DNA of 64,000 nucleotides, from contig NC_089858.1 in NCBI RefSeq assembly GCF_036373705.1, forward strand, positions 16,491,749 to 16,555,748. The letters run 5' to 3'. The notes under the pieces were generated by a model, which was given only the letters and a program-made list of their open reading frames with translations, did no database searches and was not told where the DNA came from. The DNA comes from Amia ocellicauda (lineage: Eukaryota > Chordata > Actinopteri > Amiiformes > Amiidae). Position numbers and translations under genes: made by a program. Shown in pieces: positions 1 to 14,176 of the stretch (positions within the stretch are counted from its first letter, which is position 1; every line of letters begins with the position of its first letter).

Positions 1-1423
1 TGAATCTGTAAAATTCAGATCAGAATCAAATTCATGTCCCAAAATAATATTTTTCCACTCTCCCCCCTTTGCTCATACTTTGAATGGAGCCATTTTCTTT
101 TTCCATACAGCTCCTGAGCTCCTCTTACCCCTGACCCCAGAGAGTATCTACAGTCTTACTGGAGACCACTGTCTCCTCAGTGCCTCAATTCAGTAGAGTT
201 GCCATGCAATGCAATCTTCCCCCCTGACCAGTCACCCACATGCCACTGAACTGGAACGCTATGGTTTACTGACTGTGCTGACCACGCCAAGTATTTTTAT
301 CCATGCTTGCTTATTTGTTTTGTTCCCTCTCAAAACAAGCGGTTGATGAGTCAACACAATACACACACCAACTACCAAGCCCCTTACAGACAATCCACTC
401 CACTGCAGACATCTTTGTTCTGTTGTTTTCGATTGGTTTCGTTTCGTTTTGTTTAAGAGAAGTCAATTGTCCAGTGCATTGTCTGTCTGCTGCCCAGCCC
501 TACCAAGCCTGTGGTTACAAGTTTGTTTTGTGGCTTAAATTAGCTTTATTGTTGTTTGATAAAAGAAGAAGAAAAAATAAAAATATTTTAAAAAATCACA
601 GAGAGACAAAGCCCTTTGAACAAGAATAGTCACATTACTGGAGAGATCTTTGTTTCCTGAAAGAGGTCTGGTCAAGCGGTGTCACATGACCAGGTGACAT
701 CATAAACACCAACAGGCACACCTAATTGGCTCCTGCCAATGTTCAGTTTGTGGCTATCAGAGGGTCCTGACCAGGGATTGAATGTATTAAGTTTTTCTAG
801 CTCAGTTAAACTATCACCCTTTTTGTTCTTATTATAGATACACTTATTATAAATTGTCAAACATCCAGCAGAGCACACTTCTGAATAAGATAGGAAAAAA
901 CTGCAAACAAATCGCCACTGCTGATGACAGGAGCACAACAGATGTCTCGCAGAACATGAGGAACAGTATAGTTGGGTTCAAGTGTTGATTGGTGGCCTAC
1001 ATAAGCCTGCACACATCAGGGCTCTCCACAGGCACTGCGGCGCTTTCCCGAGCCGGGACCCCAGGCTCACATGTGTGATGGGGATGGAAAGAATGATTGT
1101 TTAGCTGGAGTCCATACCACACTCTCCTGGCCTCTGCAGTGATTTACATTAGACCGCTGAGTGTTGCCCATGTAAGGACCTGTGGATGGGTGGCTATAGG
1201 GAGCCGCAAGGCACTGACAGGTTCAGACAGCCTGACCAAACGAGACCGGGACTCTTCCAAATGTGCCACAGCACGAAGGCCTCGCTGTGCAGCTCTGTAT
1301 GCCTCTCTGAGAGCACTGTGCTTGGGGGGGAGGGTTAGCGTTGTCCCAGCCCTGACACCAGCCTGCTTCAGAGCGCTTCTTGAGGGAATTACTTTCTTCT
1401 CTTTTTCATGTAAAAAAAAAAAG

Positions 1424-1450
1424 TATATATATATATATATATATATATAT
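1424..1450. repeat. (TA)n microsatellite, about 27 bp
   Basis: An alternating TA tract follows an A-run, in gene-free DNA. Confidence 0.9.
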
Positions 1451-4400
1451 TGCAGTTTGAAGGAAAGACTTGTTGACGTGTCTAGATTGCTTTGCTTTCT
1501 GGCCGCAGCTGGAAATGAAAGTAGGTTCTGGCTGAGCACGAGGTCATACAGCAGACAAAAACACGGTCAGACTGCGGGGGCTCCAATGTTTTTTTAAATT
1601 AAAAGCTGAGGAAATGTGCCTAAAAAGTCCAGGACAAGTGAAGGCTGTGTCTGCGAGCGGGGAAGAGGGGCCGGGTTCCTGGGCAGCGCGAGAACAAGAC
1701 AAAGGAGCCCTGTGTCTGTGCGGCCTCCCAGCACACGGGAAACGCACAATGACTCGGGAGTGGGGAGAGCGCCTCCCTTGGCACGGCTCAGGTTGTGCAG
1801 CGGTTGCATTTTGTAGCCAAGCAGCTCCAGGGGGGGTGGGGGGGGTTTGTAAGGAGATGCAAATAACCAGCCAAGCAGCTGGAGATCTGAGAGACACTCA
1901 AGCTGCAGACACGCTCAGCATGCAAACCCACAACCCAAACAGGAATTTTCTCGGCAAAGGGGAAACAGGTTTTGTGATCCAGCACTGATTTTTCTCATGC
2001 TTTTTTTCCCTTTTCTTTTTCTTTTTTGGAAGACAACACATATTTGCAGTGCAATCGAAGGGCACAAAACGAAACAACAGCCCCGAATGATCATCCAATG
2101 CTCCCCCTCTCTCCTCTGTCAGACACACGGTTCCAATGTTTGCTCTTTTGCTCTCAGAGAGCCGGTTGCTAAGTTTCACCCACAATACAAGGAATAAATT
2201 CTGGAGCTGCACGATGAAGGCTGATACGCTGCGGGGTTGATCAAAACTATGTACCAGAATGGCTTTGCGTACAGGACACAGAGAATCCCGATAGGACGAT
2301 GGGCCTTTTCTCAGCATCAGAATTTTATGTCCTTGTGTTAAATGGATAAGTATGCACTGCGTTTCAAATCCAACTGATAAAAACATCTTTGAAGGCATTA
2401 TCCCTTGTAATCTGATCACCTCCTTAATGACGCAGAGGCTGTCACAAACCTAAATTACACCCCTGTGCAGAGCCCTGAGGAAACCAGCTGCAACAATTCA
2501 CAGCATGCAGTATCTGGATCTGCCACTACAAAGCATGACTGAAATATAGCAGACAGAAATATGCAATAAGCAAGGAATTTCCTAATTTAATTTAAGTCAG
2601 CAAATGGCTCCACGGAAGCCTGCTGGTGCAGTACCCTACACTGGCATTGATTTAACCATGTTTGAGCTGCTGAAATCAAATCACACCATAATGATCCCAT
2701 CTCAGCCTGCCATCAGTCCTTGAGATGTTGTTTGTAATGAACACATTAACAGTGTTGAGAGCTGAATGCACCGAGCATTAACGCTAGCAACCTCCCCGCC
2801 TCATTTTAGCAACAAGTGCTCCGTCCTGCATTACAATATAGTCCAGAAGCAGGGCAATTCAACATGCAGACAGACGCTCAGAAATATCTATAGTGCTAAT
2901 CGAACAAACAAAGTGTACAAAAGCTTTTCACCAGTGTGTTTCACCTCCTGTCTTCCTCTGGGTCCGATGCTGGGATGGATTACCTCACCCGGGAGAGAGA
3001 TGGGCTCTTCCCATTGTTGAACCCATCTTATGTCGCAAAAGGGAAAAGCCAGTGCACTGACAGGAGCTCCTTCACAAGAGCGTTGGTTCTCCTGCGCCAC
3101 GACACCCTTTGAGAAGGAGCAGGGTCCTGGAGTTTCAGCCCAAGAGCTGAGGATAATGAAAATCTGGATCCTCTGAAAAACTATTCCATGTGTGGGCTGT
3201 TCCCACTAAGGGGTGGAGTAATATCTGGTCATCCCTCCTGGGTTTTCCCCCCTCATCGGCGTTCACGGCAAAGCTGGGCTGTTTGATCCTTTATGGCATT
3301 GCATTACAGAGAGTGGCAGTGACAGTGATGACATCACAGTGGGATTAGAATCAGAATGGATCATAATTAAAACAATAGTAAGGATGGTTTTAGTCATGTC
3401 TCTTTTGAACACATAATAGGAGTTGGCGGTTTCATTCCTTTAGTAATAGTTAGTCTTCATTAAAAAAAGGTTCATTCATTCCTTCTTTTAGAAGTAAGGA
3501 TAATGCGCAAACATTTGCTAGGCTAGCTACCTCACAGCTCTGCAGAGTTCTCTTTTACCGGACAGGTTCAACAAAAATAAAAACAGAAACTCTCCCAGGT
3601 ATACTTAGCCTACTGCCCAGTGGAGTTGTCGTCACACAATGCATTACACCAAAATAACAGTGAATTTCAAACTACCACTAACTACGCATCAGCACACCCA
3701 TTTGACCGATGTGACAGAACCGTCTGCTCTGCCTGCATTTCCAAGCTGCCTTGGTTTAGGAGGCCATGTGATCATCGCAGTGAGCTCCTGTTGTTGTTCC
3801 CAATGATTCATCCCCTTTCCATTCGGTCGCTATGATTCAGGAAACCTCGTCTCCAATCAGGCAGTGACATAGTCAGCTTGTGGGCCATGACGGACTACCA
3901 GCCAACTTAAAAAAACAAGATTTCCCTGTGACCGCTGAACCAGATAACATGTTTGTTTGTCCAGAATTTTGTTAGATTAAGCAAGAGTTTGGTTTCCTCC
4001 AAATAGAGAATGTACTTGTTTTTATTTTTTTAAATATTCACAAAATAAAAAAATTAAAGGTTTCCTGTGATGTAATAAAGAGGTCATTCACTGCTGATAA
4101 GAGAAACTACGAGAGTAATAGTGGTGCCCCACCATCCAATGGCCTCATACTGTGTGTCCAACGTTATTCAGGAGGCCAATTAACACACACTCTTCATAAA
4201 CCGCAGGCACTGTTATTTATAGGAAATACAGACAATGGAGGCCCAACAATCGGAGAGTGGGGGTGGACGGGTGATTTCGGAAGGCCGGGCCCTGAAGCTG
4301 TCTGTTAGTTTCCCCTCTCTCTTGCTCTCGGGATGTCCCATGGGACACGCTGCCTCCACTCCCCTCCCTGCTCAACAATGCCAAGATTCCTCGACAGAAA

Positions 4401-4740
4401 ACAAAAAGACAAAACGCCCAGAAGGTACTGGATTCAGTTGTAATGAACCAGAGCAAAGGGAAAAATTAAATTAAAATTAAAATGGCCGCATCTGTTGCTG
4501 TGCTTGGCGGGGCTCCAGCAGTCCACCTTCGCAACCTGCAGCCGCACCATAAGGGACCAAAGCCAGTGTGCTTCTGTGAGTAAATGTGACTATAAAAACT
4601 ACAAAGCATGAAAACCAAAACCAATACAAATTCCTTAATGATGTCTATAGGCCAATTCTAGCACGAAATAAGGGCAGGTCCTCACAGTCCTCCTCTGCCT
4701 GGAGCCCTGCCCTGCTGTTTTTAATTCCAGCTGAGCTCCA

Positions 4741-4790
4741 AATTACTTAATTAGGAATTATGCTTAATTAGCTTAATTAATTATGCTTGC
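4741..4790. promoter_or_regulatory. Cluster of homeodomain-type TAATTA motifs
   Basis: Within about 50 bp there are several copies of TTAATTA/TAATTAG, in both strands because the motif is palindromic: ATTACTTAATTAGGAATTAT then GCTTAATTAGCTTAATTAAT. The flanks are of ordinary composition. Such clusters are found in developmental enhancers, but function is inference. Confidence 0.35.
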
Positions 4791-7700
4791 CTCTTTCTCC
4801 GTCCGGTTATTAGAACAGATGCAGATTCCCAACTACCTGTGCAATTTTATGGCAAACTTGTAGGGAGACCTAATAAGCTCTGATGAATGAAATGTTTTTT
4901 TGTTCAGTTAAGTATTCAATGAATCAACCGAGGCCTCCAGCTGGAAGCAAAGCCTGCAGACAGAGGGCTGCTGCAGGGCCAGAGCGCACAGCCCCCTGCC
5001 GATCAAAGCATGTTTTAGTCAGTTCTGGAAGGAATGGAATGAATACGCAGCTCCAACACCTCTCTGTAAGACTTTCCACACGCCTGCTGTCCTCTGTGCA
5101 GATCGAGAGTTAGCTAGAGTGTCTCTGTTTCCACTCAGCCATGGCCCAAACCCTCTGGTCCCGCTGTCTGAGGATGTTAAGTCACAGACAGTCATGTCGT
5201 TTCCCCCACCCTCTCGGTAATCGATTTAAAAAACCTGTGTACGTTTGATCCATGATAAAGAGAAACCCACTGTCCCTCAGTAAGATCACAAAAGCTTTTC
5301 TAAAGGACTGGTTGTATTTCTAGGGCTTTTTTTTTTTTTACATAATAACAAAACAAAAGGGGAAAAAAAAAACACTCACCAGCTGCAAGCGCATAGTTCT
5401 CTCCCAGAGAGTTCACACCAGCGAGAACAGTCAGGGGTTCCAACTGCACTTCCTCACAATACAGTTACTAAGCAACAGGAGTTCTGATGGAGTTAAGTCC
5501 TATCCAGCTCAGTGCTGCCACAAGCACACACCACATGAGCCACGCAGGACGCCCCACCACCGATGTGCAGGAGAGCGCTCATGATCAGTCTTCACCATGG
5601 AAGTGCTCACACCGACATCACCACACTGACTCAACACACCTCTCCCTGTTCAGGCTGAAGGTGTTGCGGTTGCTACTAGTACAGAGCACTACTCAGCTGA
5701 AGTAAGCAAGACCCAAGACCAGGGAGCACTGATTACGCGGTAGTCTGCCTGCTTAGACACGACCTCCGGGGGTCAAGACCTTCAGTTTTGCTTCTCTGCG
5801 GGTTAATGTTTAACTAAATAGCTTGCAAAATCATTTAATTCCCCCCTCCACACTGAGCAGCTGATGCATCGAGGTCAAACACAGAGGCCTTCACAGCTGT
5901 GGTCACCGTGCCACTTTGGCGCACACCTCGGAGAAAAAGTGGGACAGTTTATCAGGAAAACAAAATTCTCCTGAACTACCATCTAAAGATCAGGTTTTAT
6001 ACTAAACCCTTTCAAATGTATGTGTAAATGCCCGTCGGATCAGCATTTTCTAGCAGAAAAACAATATATGTATTTGAAGCCGACAACACGGTGCTTGAGT
6101 TTCTCATTTTCAGCAGCGGTTATGGCTCTCCTACAGAAGTCAGCCCATCGATACACAACAAAGCCACAGCCGAACTGACAGCAGGGGATTGAGCACACTC
6201 CACAGCGACCACGAGCAGCTGCTACAGCAGAGGGTCATTCCACGCCAGGCTCTGAGCGATTCCCACCATCCCTGCGGACGGGGGGGTGTGCTGGCCGCTG
6301 TCAGAATCTCCTCTTCACAAGTGTCCCCAGTAGCCTGGCACACCTAATATGCACACATGCTTATTGGAAGCTGTGCTAAACTAATAAAAACGAATTTCCC
6401 ATGTAAATAAATAAATGGCATAGGTTTTGGAAGTTTCACTAGGTTAAGGGAGCTGCATTTGTTGTTTCTCGCCCCTCCTCTCACCATTCTCACCCTCGCT
6501 CTCCTCCGTCACTCTCTTATGCAACCTGCAGGGGGTTTGAGGACGCCTCCCGTCTCCAGCCGGGTAACAATAAGTGGAAACTGTGAAGGCACGGTGGCAC
6601 GCTTCTCTCACTAACCCCATGTGTAAAGCTGCATTCCAGGCCTGAAGGTTTTTCCTGGAGAGTTCTGTGAAGCTGTGAGCAACGATGACTAATCCTGACA
6701 AACGCTACTATAGTTAAACAGAAGGGGAGTGTTGAGCACTTTGTTAAGGTTTTCTACAGTTCCCATGAACACGTGAGGCAGCCTTCACATCGAACGAAGA
6801 CCACAGGAAACAGGCCTGAACACTAACATCCCTGACCGAACAAACATATATAAACTAAACTGGAGATGGAGAAGAAGTCTTACTCATTTATTTGGCCTTT
6901 GTGGCATTGAATGAGTGGAGGGAGACGGCTGAAGGGCTGCACTGTTTGAAGCCTGAAGTATCTCCCCCCTTGCACAGTCCACAGTCCACTCACAATTAAA
7001 CTGCTCTTCCCTGCCTCCCTTTATCACCATGCTGCTCATCTGACTGCATTTCTGACTGACTTCATCAGCCTGTAAAACCATTCAAACAACATACGAAAGG
7101 ATCACTGGCGGGGAGAGTGACATATAAAGAGCCCTTCCTGTTTACATCTGTGCTTTGCTGCGGTGGTTGGCTGGGTGGCATAATACAATTATTAATATTA
7201 TTATACTTGTAATAATACTAAAATGGTACCATTCCATTACCATCTGATTAAGACCTGATTAAGACTCTTATCCGAACAACTTCAGTTCAGGTGATTTAAG
7301 AACTGGGCTGCAATGAACACCACAGGGGACTGGAATTGCTCAGGCCTGCCGTGTTACAGTTTGTGCTTCAGTACGGCAAGCCCTGGGCCGAGAAACACGC
7401 ACCTGGCTGCTCAGACGCCTGCACTGTTGGGGGCAGGTGGAACATACAGCAGCGACCGGAGCAACCAGGAGCAGACCTCCAAGAACACAGCAGAGGGGCT
7501 GGGGGTCGGGCGGCACATGACAGCAGATGGGAAAGTACGTCACTATCCCAACTTAGATGCTTACAGATAACCTTTGACCTGTGGTCGCTCAGTGAATCAC
7601 AAGGGAACACACATCTGGGGGAAGGGGGTCTGCCAGGTGTTGGACCAGCAGCAGTGTGATAAAGGCCGGCTATCTTTAGGAGTGGGAGATTCCTCAAGAA

Positions 7701-10700
7701 CGAACATGACACTCCAAACCCGGGCAGGAAAATCACAGTGCATGATGCAGGGAGTGCATTAATGTATTCACGTATTTATGCTCCTGGAGAGTGAAGTTTG
7801 CCAGTGACATCTACCGAACCAAGATGAGCAGCAAATCATAAACAGAGTCTCAAAAATTCAAACAACACGACACCACATCACTGAAGAAACGCATCATAAA
7901 ACGCATCAACTGACGCAGCGGGCTGAGTAATACCAAAACACCCACTCTCCCCAAACTCTGAACACAGGGCTCTGGGACGCCAGGCAGCACACTTACTGCT
8001 GTTTATTTATCCCTTGCAGGAATGTAGTACGCAGGACCCAAGCTGCTACAGACAGAAGATGCTTTAACCAAGTCTGGATAAACACAGCCTCCCACCACCC
8101 CCCGTTACAAAACTGCTCCCTGCCCGTGTGTGAACAGTCAAAGGGATGGCTTGTGTTCCCAGAATCGGTTCTTTCAGGACTTCCTCTGAGGGGTTGCGGC
8201 TACAGCATCAACTCTCACCCCAGCATAAGGCGTTAACAGTGCCTTCTCAGTTGCCTTATTTTATCCCCCTAGTTTTTATATATTTTATTCATAGCGATAT
8301 TATTTGCACACAAAGAAAAACACAAACATGTGCTGGACCCAACATGAATGATATATGTGAGGGTCAAACTGGCTTCCTCCATGGCAACGCACAAGACTTT
8401 ATAGCTCATCAAGCAAAACAGAAAGCTGGATCAAAACTGTCCTGCAATGGGAGTCTTTGGCAGTTTTGAATTCTACGATAAAAGGTGGGAGGAGATGACA
8501 GAATTGACCCCACTGCCTTCTCTGGACATCTGGAGACCCACACGAGCTGGCTCCATGGCAGGGGACAGGAAATATCTGAATCCCAAGATGTCTGAACACC
8601 TCACTGTGACAGGTAACCATCCTTTTATAACACCCACACACAATCTCTCCAGAGTACCGGACTGACTGATACACACACATTGTTTTAAAAAGGTCCGCTG
8701 TCTTCCATTGTATGTTGTGCAATATTAAAAATGAATAAACAAAATCAAAAGAAGCAATTTCTCCAAATGTTTTTAAAAATATATGTTCTCTCTCTTTCTG
8801 TCTTTCTCCCGACTCTGTGGTTTCAGGGCGTGCCGGAGACATTCAAGGGAGCCTTTCTTCACTGGGAACCCCACTAATCCCCACCCCAGATAAAGAGAGA
8901 GATACCACAACCTCCACATTCTCTCTTTCACACATCTGTCACTGTCTCTGGCCCACACACCTCACTCCCTCCATTTCACTCAGTAACACCCACACACATC
9001 ACCCTGCAGACCTTTCTCAGAAAACTCACTCCTGTGACGCCATGCTGCAACAGAGATCTAAACAGTCCTGCCTCTCGAGGCCTCAAGCCAGCTTCTCTTG
9101 GCCACACACAGTAAAGGGTTAAACACGAGCCCTTGCCAAAAATGATGGCGCAACATGCTGAAAACTGCACAATGAGGAAGTACAGTGTCATGTGGTTTAG
9201 CATGGAGATAACTGTCTCCTACTACCTCTGGGTGATTTGCCAACTGGTGTGTGTGTATTGTGTTTGCAATTTTGGGTATTCTGAAATGTGTGTTTTGTAA
9301 GCAAACACTGGACTCTGACAGTAGAGAGAGCATCAACAGACAGCTCAGTTGATGCACAGAGCGCAGAGGAGTCTCAGTCACTGCCGCTCATCCCTGGCAC
9401 AGACACTCTGAGGAAGACAGTTTTATGGAACCTCACGCAGAAAGTCACGGAGGGCAATTGGTCACATCTGGTGACCAACAGCCAGGCCACTGTAGAAAAG
9501 TGTTTTTTTCCGAATGAATGATGGAAATTGATCTTCTGTAGGTCATCGAGAACAATGCAAAAAGCATTGCTAACCTTTTTGGTGTGTTTGAAAAGAAGGG
9601 GACACGCATACAGGAAGCTGGCAAAGTTATCGCGCTGGCACCAAAACACACCAATCGCTACAAAATGTGGCACACCGATATCTGACATTTTATTACATGT
9701 AAAATGTACCAAATAATGGCGGATGTCAAATTCAGCATGTATGCTCTCACAGTTAATTCGGATTTATCATGTCATTACTTCCTTGTAAGCGGAAAAAACT
9801 AATTAAAGGCAACCAATTACAATCAAGTTGTAAAACCATGATGCTATAGCATGGCTGACTTGATAATTGTTGCCGTGTGGAAGACAAATCTGTTGAGTAA
9901 CTGGTGAGTCTGTAGTTTTTCCTAGTGAGATCTTCACTTGAATCCCTCTGGCCTTTTTTATTTATTTTTTTATGATACTAAAAAATAACAAAAAAATTGA
10001 CTTGCTGTAAGTGTGACATACTGCAGTGGTGCAGCTCCCAAAGAAAAGACTGCACAGAGAGGATGACCAGCTGCAATCCCTGAGGCCTAATCCTGGAAAA
10101 GAACACTAATGCAAAAGCCTAGTTTTTAAATTAGACAGATATAATATTTCAAACATAAAACGGGTTACATATGTAATCTTTTTATTCAAATAACGACACT
10201 GCACTGGTCACGGTTCCCTCATCCTTGAATCAAGGGGTCTGTGGACTGAGACACAGTCCCATCTTTGACCAGTCCTAATGGGCAGTCATGGGAGCGCTGT
10301 GACAGATCTGTTGGTTCTGCTTCGCAGCTTGGAAATCGGTCTGCTGAGTAAAGCGACCGCTGAAGTTATCTCTGTGCGCCGGCACATTAAAAAGCAGAAG
10401 CTTCATAGAAGTCACTCCACCTCAGTCCTGACCAAGCTGGGGCAAGGCCTGGGGAGACTGGAGTCTCCAGAGTCTCACACTGGGAGGAGGGTGGTGGGGA
10501 GCGCTCACACAGCAACACTGCACCCAAGACCGCACAGCTAAAACCCTCCCTGATGCTCTTATTTGCCAGGAACCATTTGGAGTAACGCAAAGGCAGATAA
10601 CCATGGTCAGTCACAGATGACAGGGACGCCATGCAAGCTTTTCCAGAAGATAAATATCTTGGAATTTGTTGCAGAGAGTTAGAACTGTATCTACTAAGAG

Positions 10701-13700
10701 GTATTAAATATATTAAAATCTAATGCCTTGATCTTACATAGAAAGGAAAGGGGAAAAAAGAAAGAAAAATGAAATGAAAATTAAACAGAGAAAGAAAAAG
10801 AAAGAGACAGCCGCCCAGTTCAAGGTGTGGTTGTACGAGAGCTCCCCTGCATCTAATCAGGTGCTGGGAATCAGGAAAAGAGAAGCACAGACACCCCAGG
10901 CCGAAGCGCTATTCTACTCACACAGGGTGATTGCAGGCGCCGTGCGCAGAAAACCGCACGCGGACTCATTTCCCTAGCAACACGTGGGGCTTTCTGTGCA
11001 AGAGCAGCTCCTCAAAGCGCAGGGCGGCTCGGTCTCTCCACTGCAGCCCCTGTTGTACTTCCCCACTGCAAGCCACCTTCCTGTTCAATAACACAGAGCG
11101 TGCACGAGACAGAGAGACTCAGGCCACATGAGTAGCTCAACATGGGACAGATGAGGACTCTTAGCAGTCATGCCAAGTCTTTGAGCCGCTTGACACCAGA
11201 GAGCTGAGGGAACAGACTCTCCTGGCCCCAGCACGTCACACAGCATTATCTGGTACACAGTGCGGCCAAACTGTACAGTCCCCATCATCCCCCCGGCATA
11301 AAAACAGACACCACAACCCGAATCATTTCCTCAGCATTTTGTGCATCAGTTACATAAGTGAATTAACTTGATCTAAAACTTAATCTTGCTACATAATTTA
11401 CAGGATTTACAGCAGCCATACCTCTAAACCCAGTGATACACCATCCCACTGCAGTCTTCCAGGGGCTCCGCAGTGCGTGTGGATGCATAAAAGAGAGTCC
11501 TGTGAGCCATAAGGTGTCAGTGAGTCTGTTTCTCTGTGATCTAGGCCTGACACTTTCAACACATCCTCTGCTGTCTACCCACCAGTAAAACTTTTAGTGT
11601 CAGATAGATTAGCATTTTGTTTTTGCTATTCCAGTGGTTACAAAATATGAAATAAAGAAATGAATAAATAAATACACAGAAGGATACATAAATAAAGAGT
11701 TTGTGTGTGTAACTGCTCATGTGTTGCTGACGCATTAGTACCCTGATTCATGCTTCGCCCTCAAACACTTCCAACACCAACAGTCCCGGCGGAGAGCTGT
11801 CCTGTGTCATAAGAGACCACAGCCGGTGCTTGGCGCAGGAGATGGGATTACGGTCTCCCAGCCTGAAGTCACATAAAGAAGCCAAAATGAGGGACAAAGA
11901 TGTCTGAGAGACCCCACCCCCCATCCACTTCCAGTTCCTTTTAAATTCACCAGACAACTTGCCAAGTATAAGTGCACAGCTATGTACAAGTGCCCTTTTG
12001 GTGTGGGGGTTGGGGGGGAGCTTTATAACTTTCAGCTGCTGCTCCTCAGACTGGGTATCTCTGCGCACAGGCATGCAGAGACAAGGCTGGGTGTCTCCCT
12101 GATCTCCAGAGAGCGGCACAGGAACCCCTCATACCGGCCTACAGATCCAGTCACAGGGTCGGCTGGGACTCCAAAACCAAAGCCAACGCCAACACCTCTG
12201 CACTGTCCCTGGTCAAGGAAGTCATTTCACACGAGGAAAGCCCATCCAGGAACACTCCAAAACAAAAACAAACAACCAGCAGTGAAGCGGAGCTGTACAC
12301 AAACTGCGGTTAAGACAAATTAAGTGGCCACTCGGATAACATCAAACCTGCAACTGCACTGGGACAGTCAGCCCCCTCCCCAGCCACCCCCCCACCCTCA
12401 CAGCCACTTCAGATGCCAATTAAGCAGCAAGAGGAGGTCAACAACTCCCTCGCATGACCCGGACTCTTTCAGCACCCCCCCTCTGGGTGAACAATGCAGA
12501 CACACATTGTGTTCACACTCTGCAACGACTTCGTTCCAGCCCCTCACCACCCTGCCAGAGCACCGCTACCGTGGGCCAGGAGCTACGGCAAGTGGGAGCC
12601 ACTTTGCACCACCACACAAAGGCAGAGAGGTGGCACATTACTTTGCACTCTGCCTCCAAGAATCAAACAAACAGCAGCCCTGCCCAACACCTTCTCTACC
12701 ACAAACACTCGTACAAGGGTCACCCACCCGCCCGGCTGACTGGCTGGCTGGCTTCCTGCCTGCTTTCGGCCACCAGAACAGTGAGAGGCACAGCCCTGGG
12801 AGAATAAACAAATACATACAAACACACAAAAACAAATAACCGGACCCCCAACCCCTGCCCAGACAAGCAAAGCACTCACAGATCGTTGCCCTTGTTTGCA
12901 CATTCTCACAGATAGCCCTGCCTTCCAGCGCTGTAGGTGAGCCTGTCCTCGCCATACTGCTCCTCTCGGGCGCTGTCATCAGCATTACGCAATGCCCTTG
13001 AGCTCAGAGCACAAAGAACACTCCAAACAAAAAAACAAAAACGGTAAAAACACCCACACACACACAGGCGCGTACACACAGACACACACACGCATGCACG
13101 CACATGAGCGAGCACAACCCCACTCTCAACATGTATGCCCCAGTTCGAGTGTCCCAGGCCAGCCGATTACCCGGCGCAGGACCCTGCCAGACGCCCATGT
13201 GAAAAGCAGCCGACTCCAGAACGCCGAGCCGAAGAGCAGTTCACAGAGGGACGGCATCCTGGCCATTCAGCAATTAAGCAAAACTATGAAGTAAAAAGGC
13301 CCCTCTCAACGACGCTGACAAGTGCTTGCAGCGCCGCAGCCCCTTCAGCACAGCCACGCACTCACTGGCACACTGGCGTCACGTGGCTCTGTCTCCTGCG
13401 ATCACAGCGCTCTCGCAAATACACCAGCCTCTCAACAGGGGGCTCATGACAGCTCCCCAGCCCGTAGGAGCAGACCAGTACCCCTACGTCAGGAGCCATG
13501 GGCACAATCGCCACTCAGAACACAGCAGCCCCCTGCACTTCAAGGCTAAACGCAGTACACAATCACAAAGCGCCTATATACATGTCGCTGTAGTCCCCTG
13601 GGGGACTTGGACCGTTAACCGAAGGTGGTGGGAACCCAACGTGTGTTCACAGTTCACAGACGCAGCCATGTCAGGACAGGCTCAATCCAAGCAGCTTGAG

Positions 13701-14142
13701 GCTTCTGCAGCAGAGACTCTACCCATGAGGGGCCTGATATTCTGCTGGATGCTCAGCACCACTTAATGGAGTCTGGCAAACAGACCTCCAAGGTTCGATT
13801 GCTGGTCTTACAGGAGGAATCTGTCTTTCAGCCCCCCCGGAGAAACACTACAGCACCGCAGACGAAGCATCGGCTCACAGTGCGTTCACTCTCCCATTCT
13901 GGCCCACCTGGACAATTCAGTGCATCGGCGCAGAGCAATCAGCAGCTCTTCATAAACTCAGAGCAATAAAAGCAGGTCGGTCTCCACTAGGCACTGTACT
14001 TTATTAAAGTTTTAATCAGGGTTTTGATTGTGATTACAAAGAATAGGCTCTTTGATTCCAGCCTGGACACTCGGCTCTGAAGCCTCGAGGCCTGAGTTTG
14101 ATTTACACTCACACTGGCAGCCCTTTTTTTTTTTCTTTAGCG

Positions 14143-14145
<3 letters not shown>

Positions 14146-14176
<31 letters not shown>
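14146..14176. repeat. (TTGA)n tandem repeat
   Basis: About eight perfect copies of TTGA follow a poly-T run, in the gene-free left third of the window. Confidence 0.93.

Noticed and set aside
8399..8842. 147-residue minus-strand open frame
   Set aside because: No recognisable domain, random-looking composition, and no splice or promoter context; judged a chance frame.
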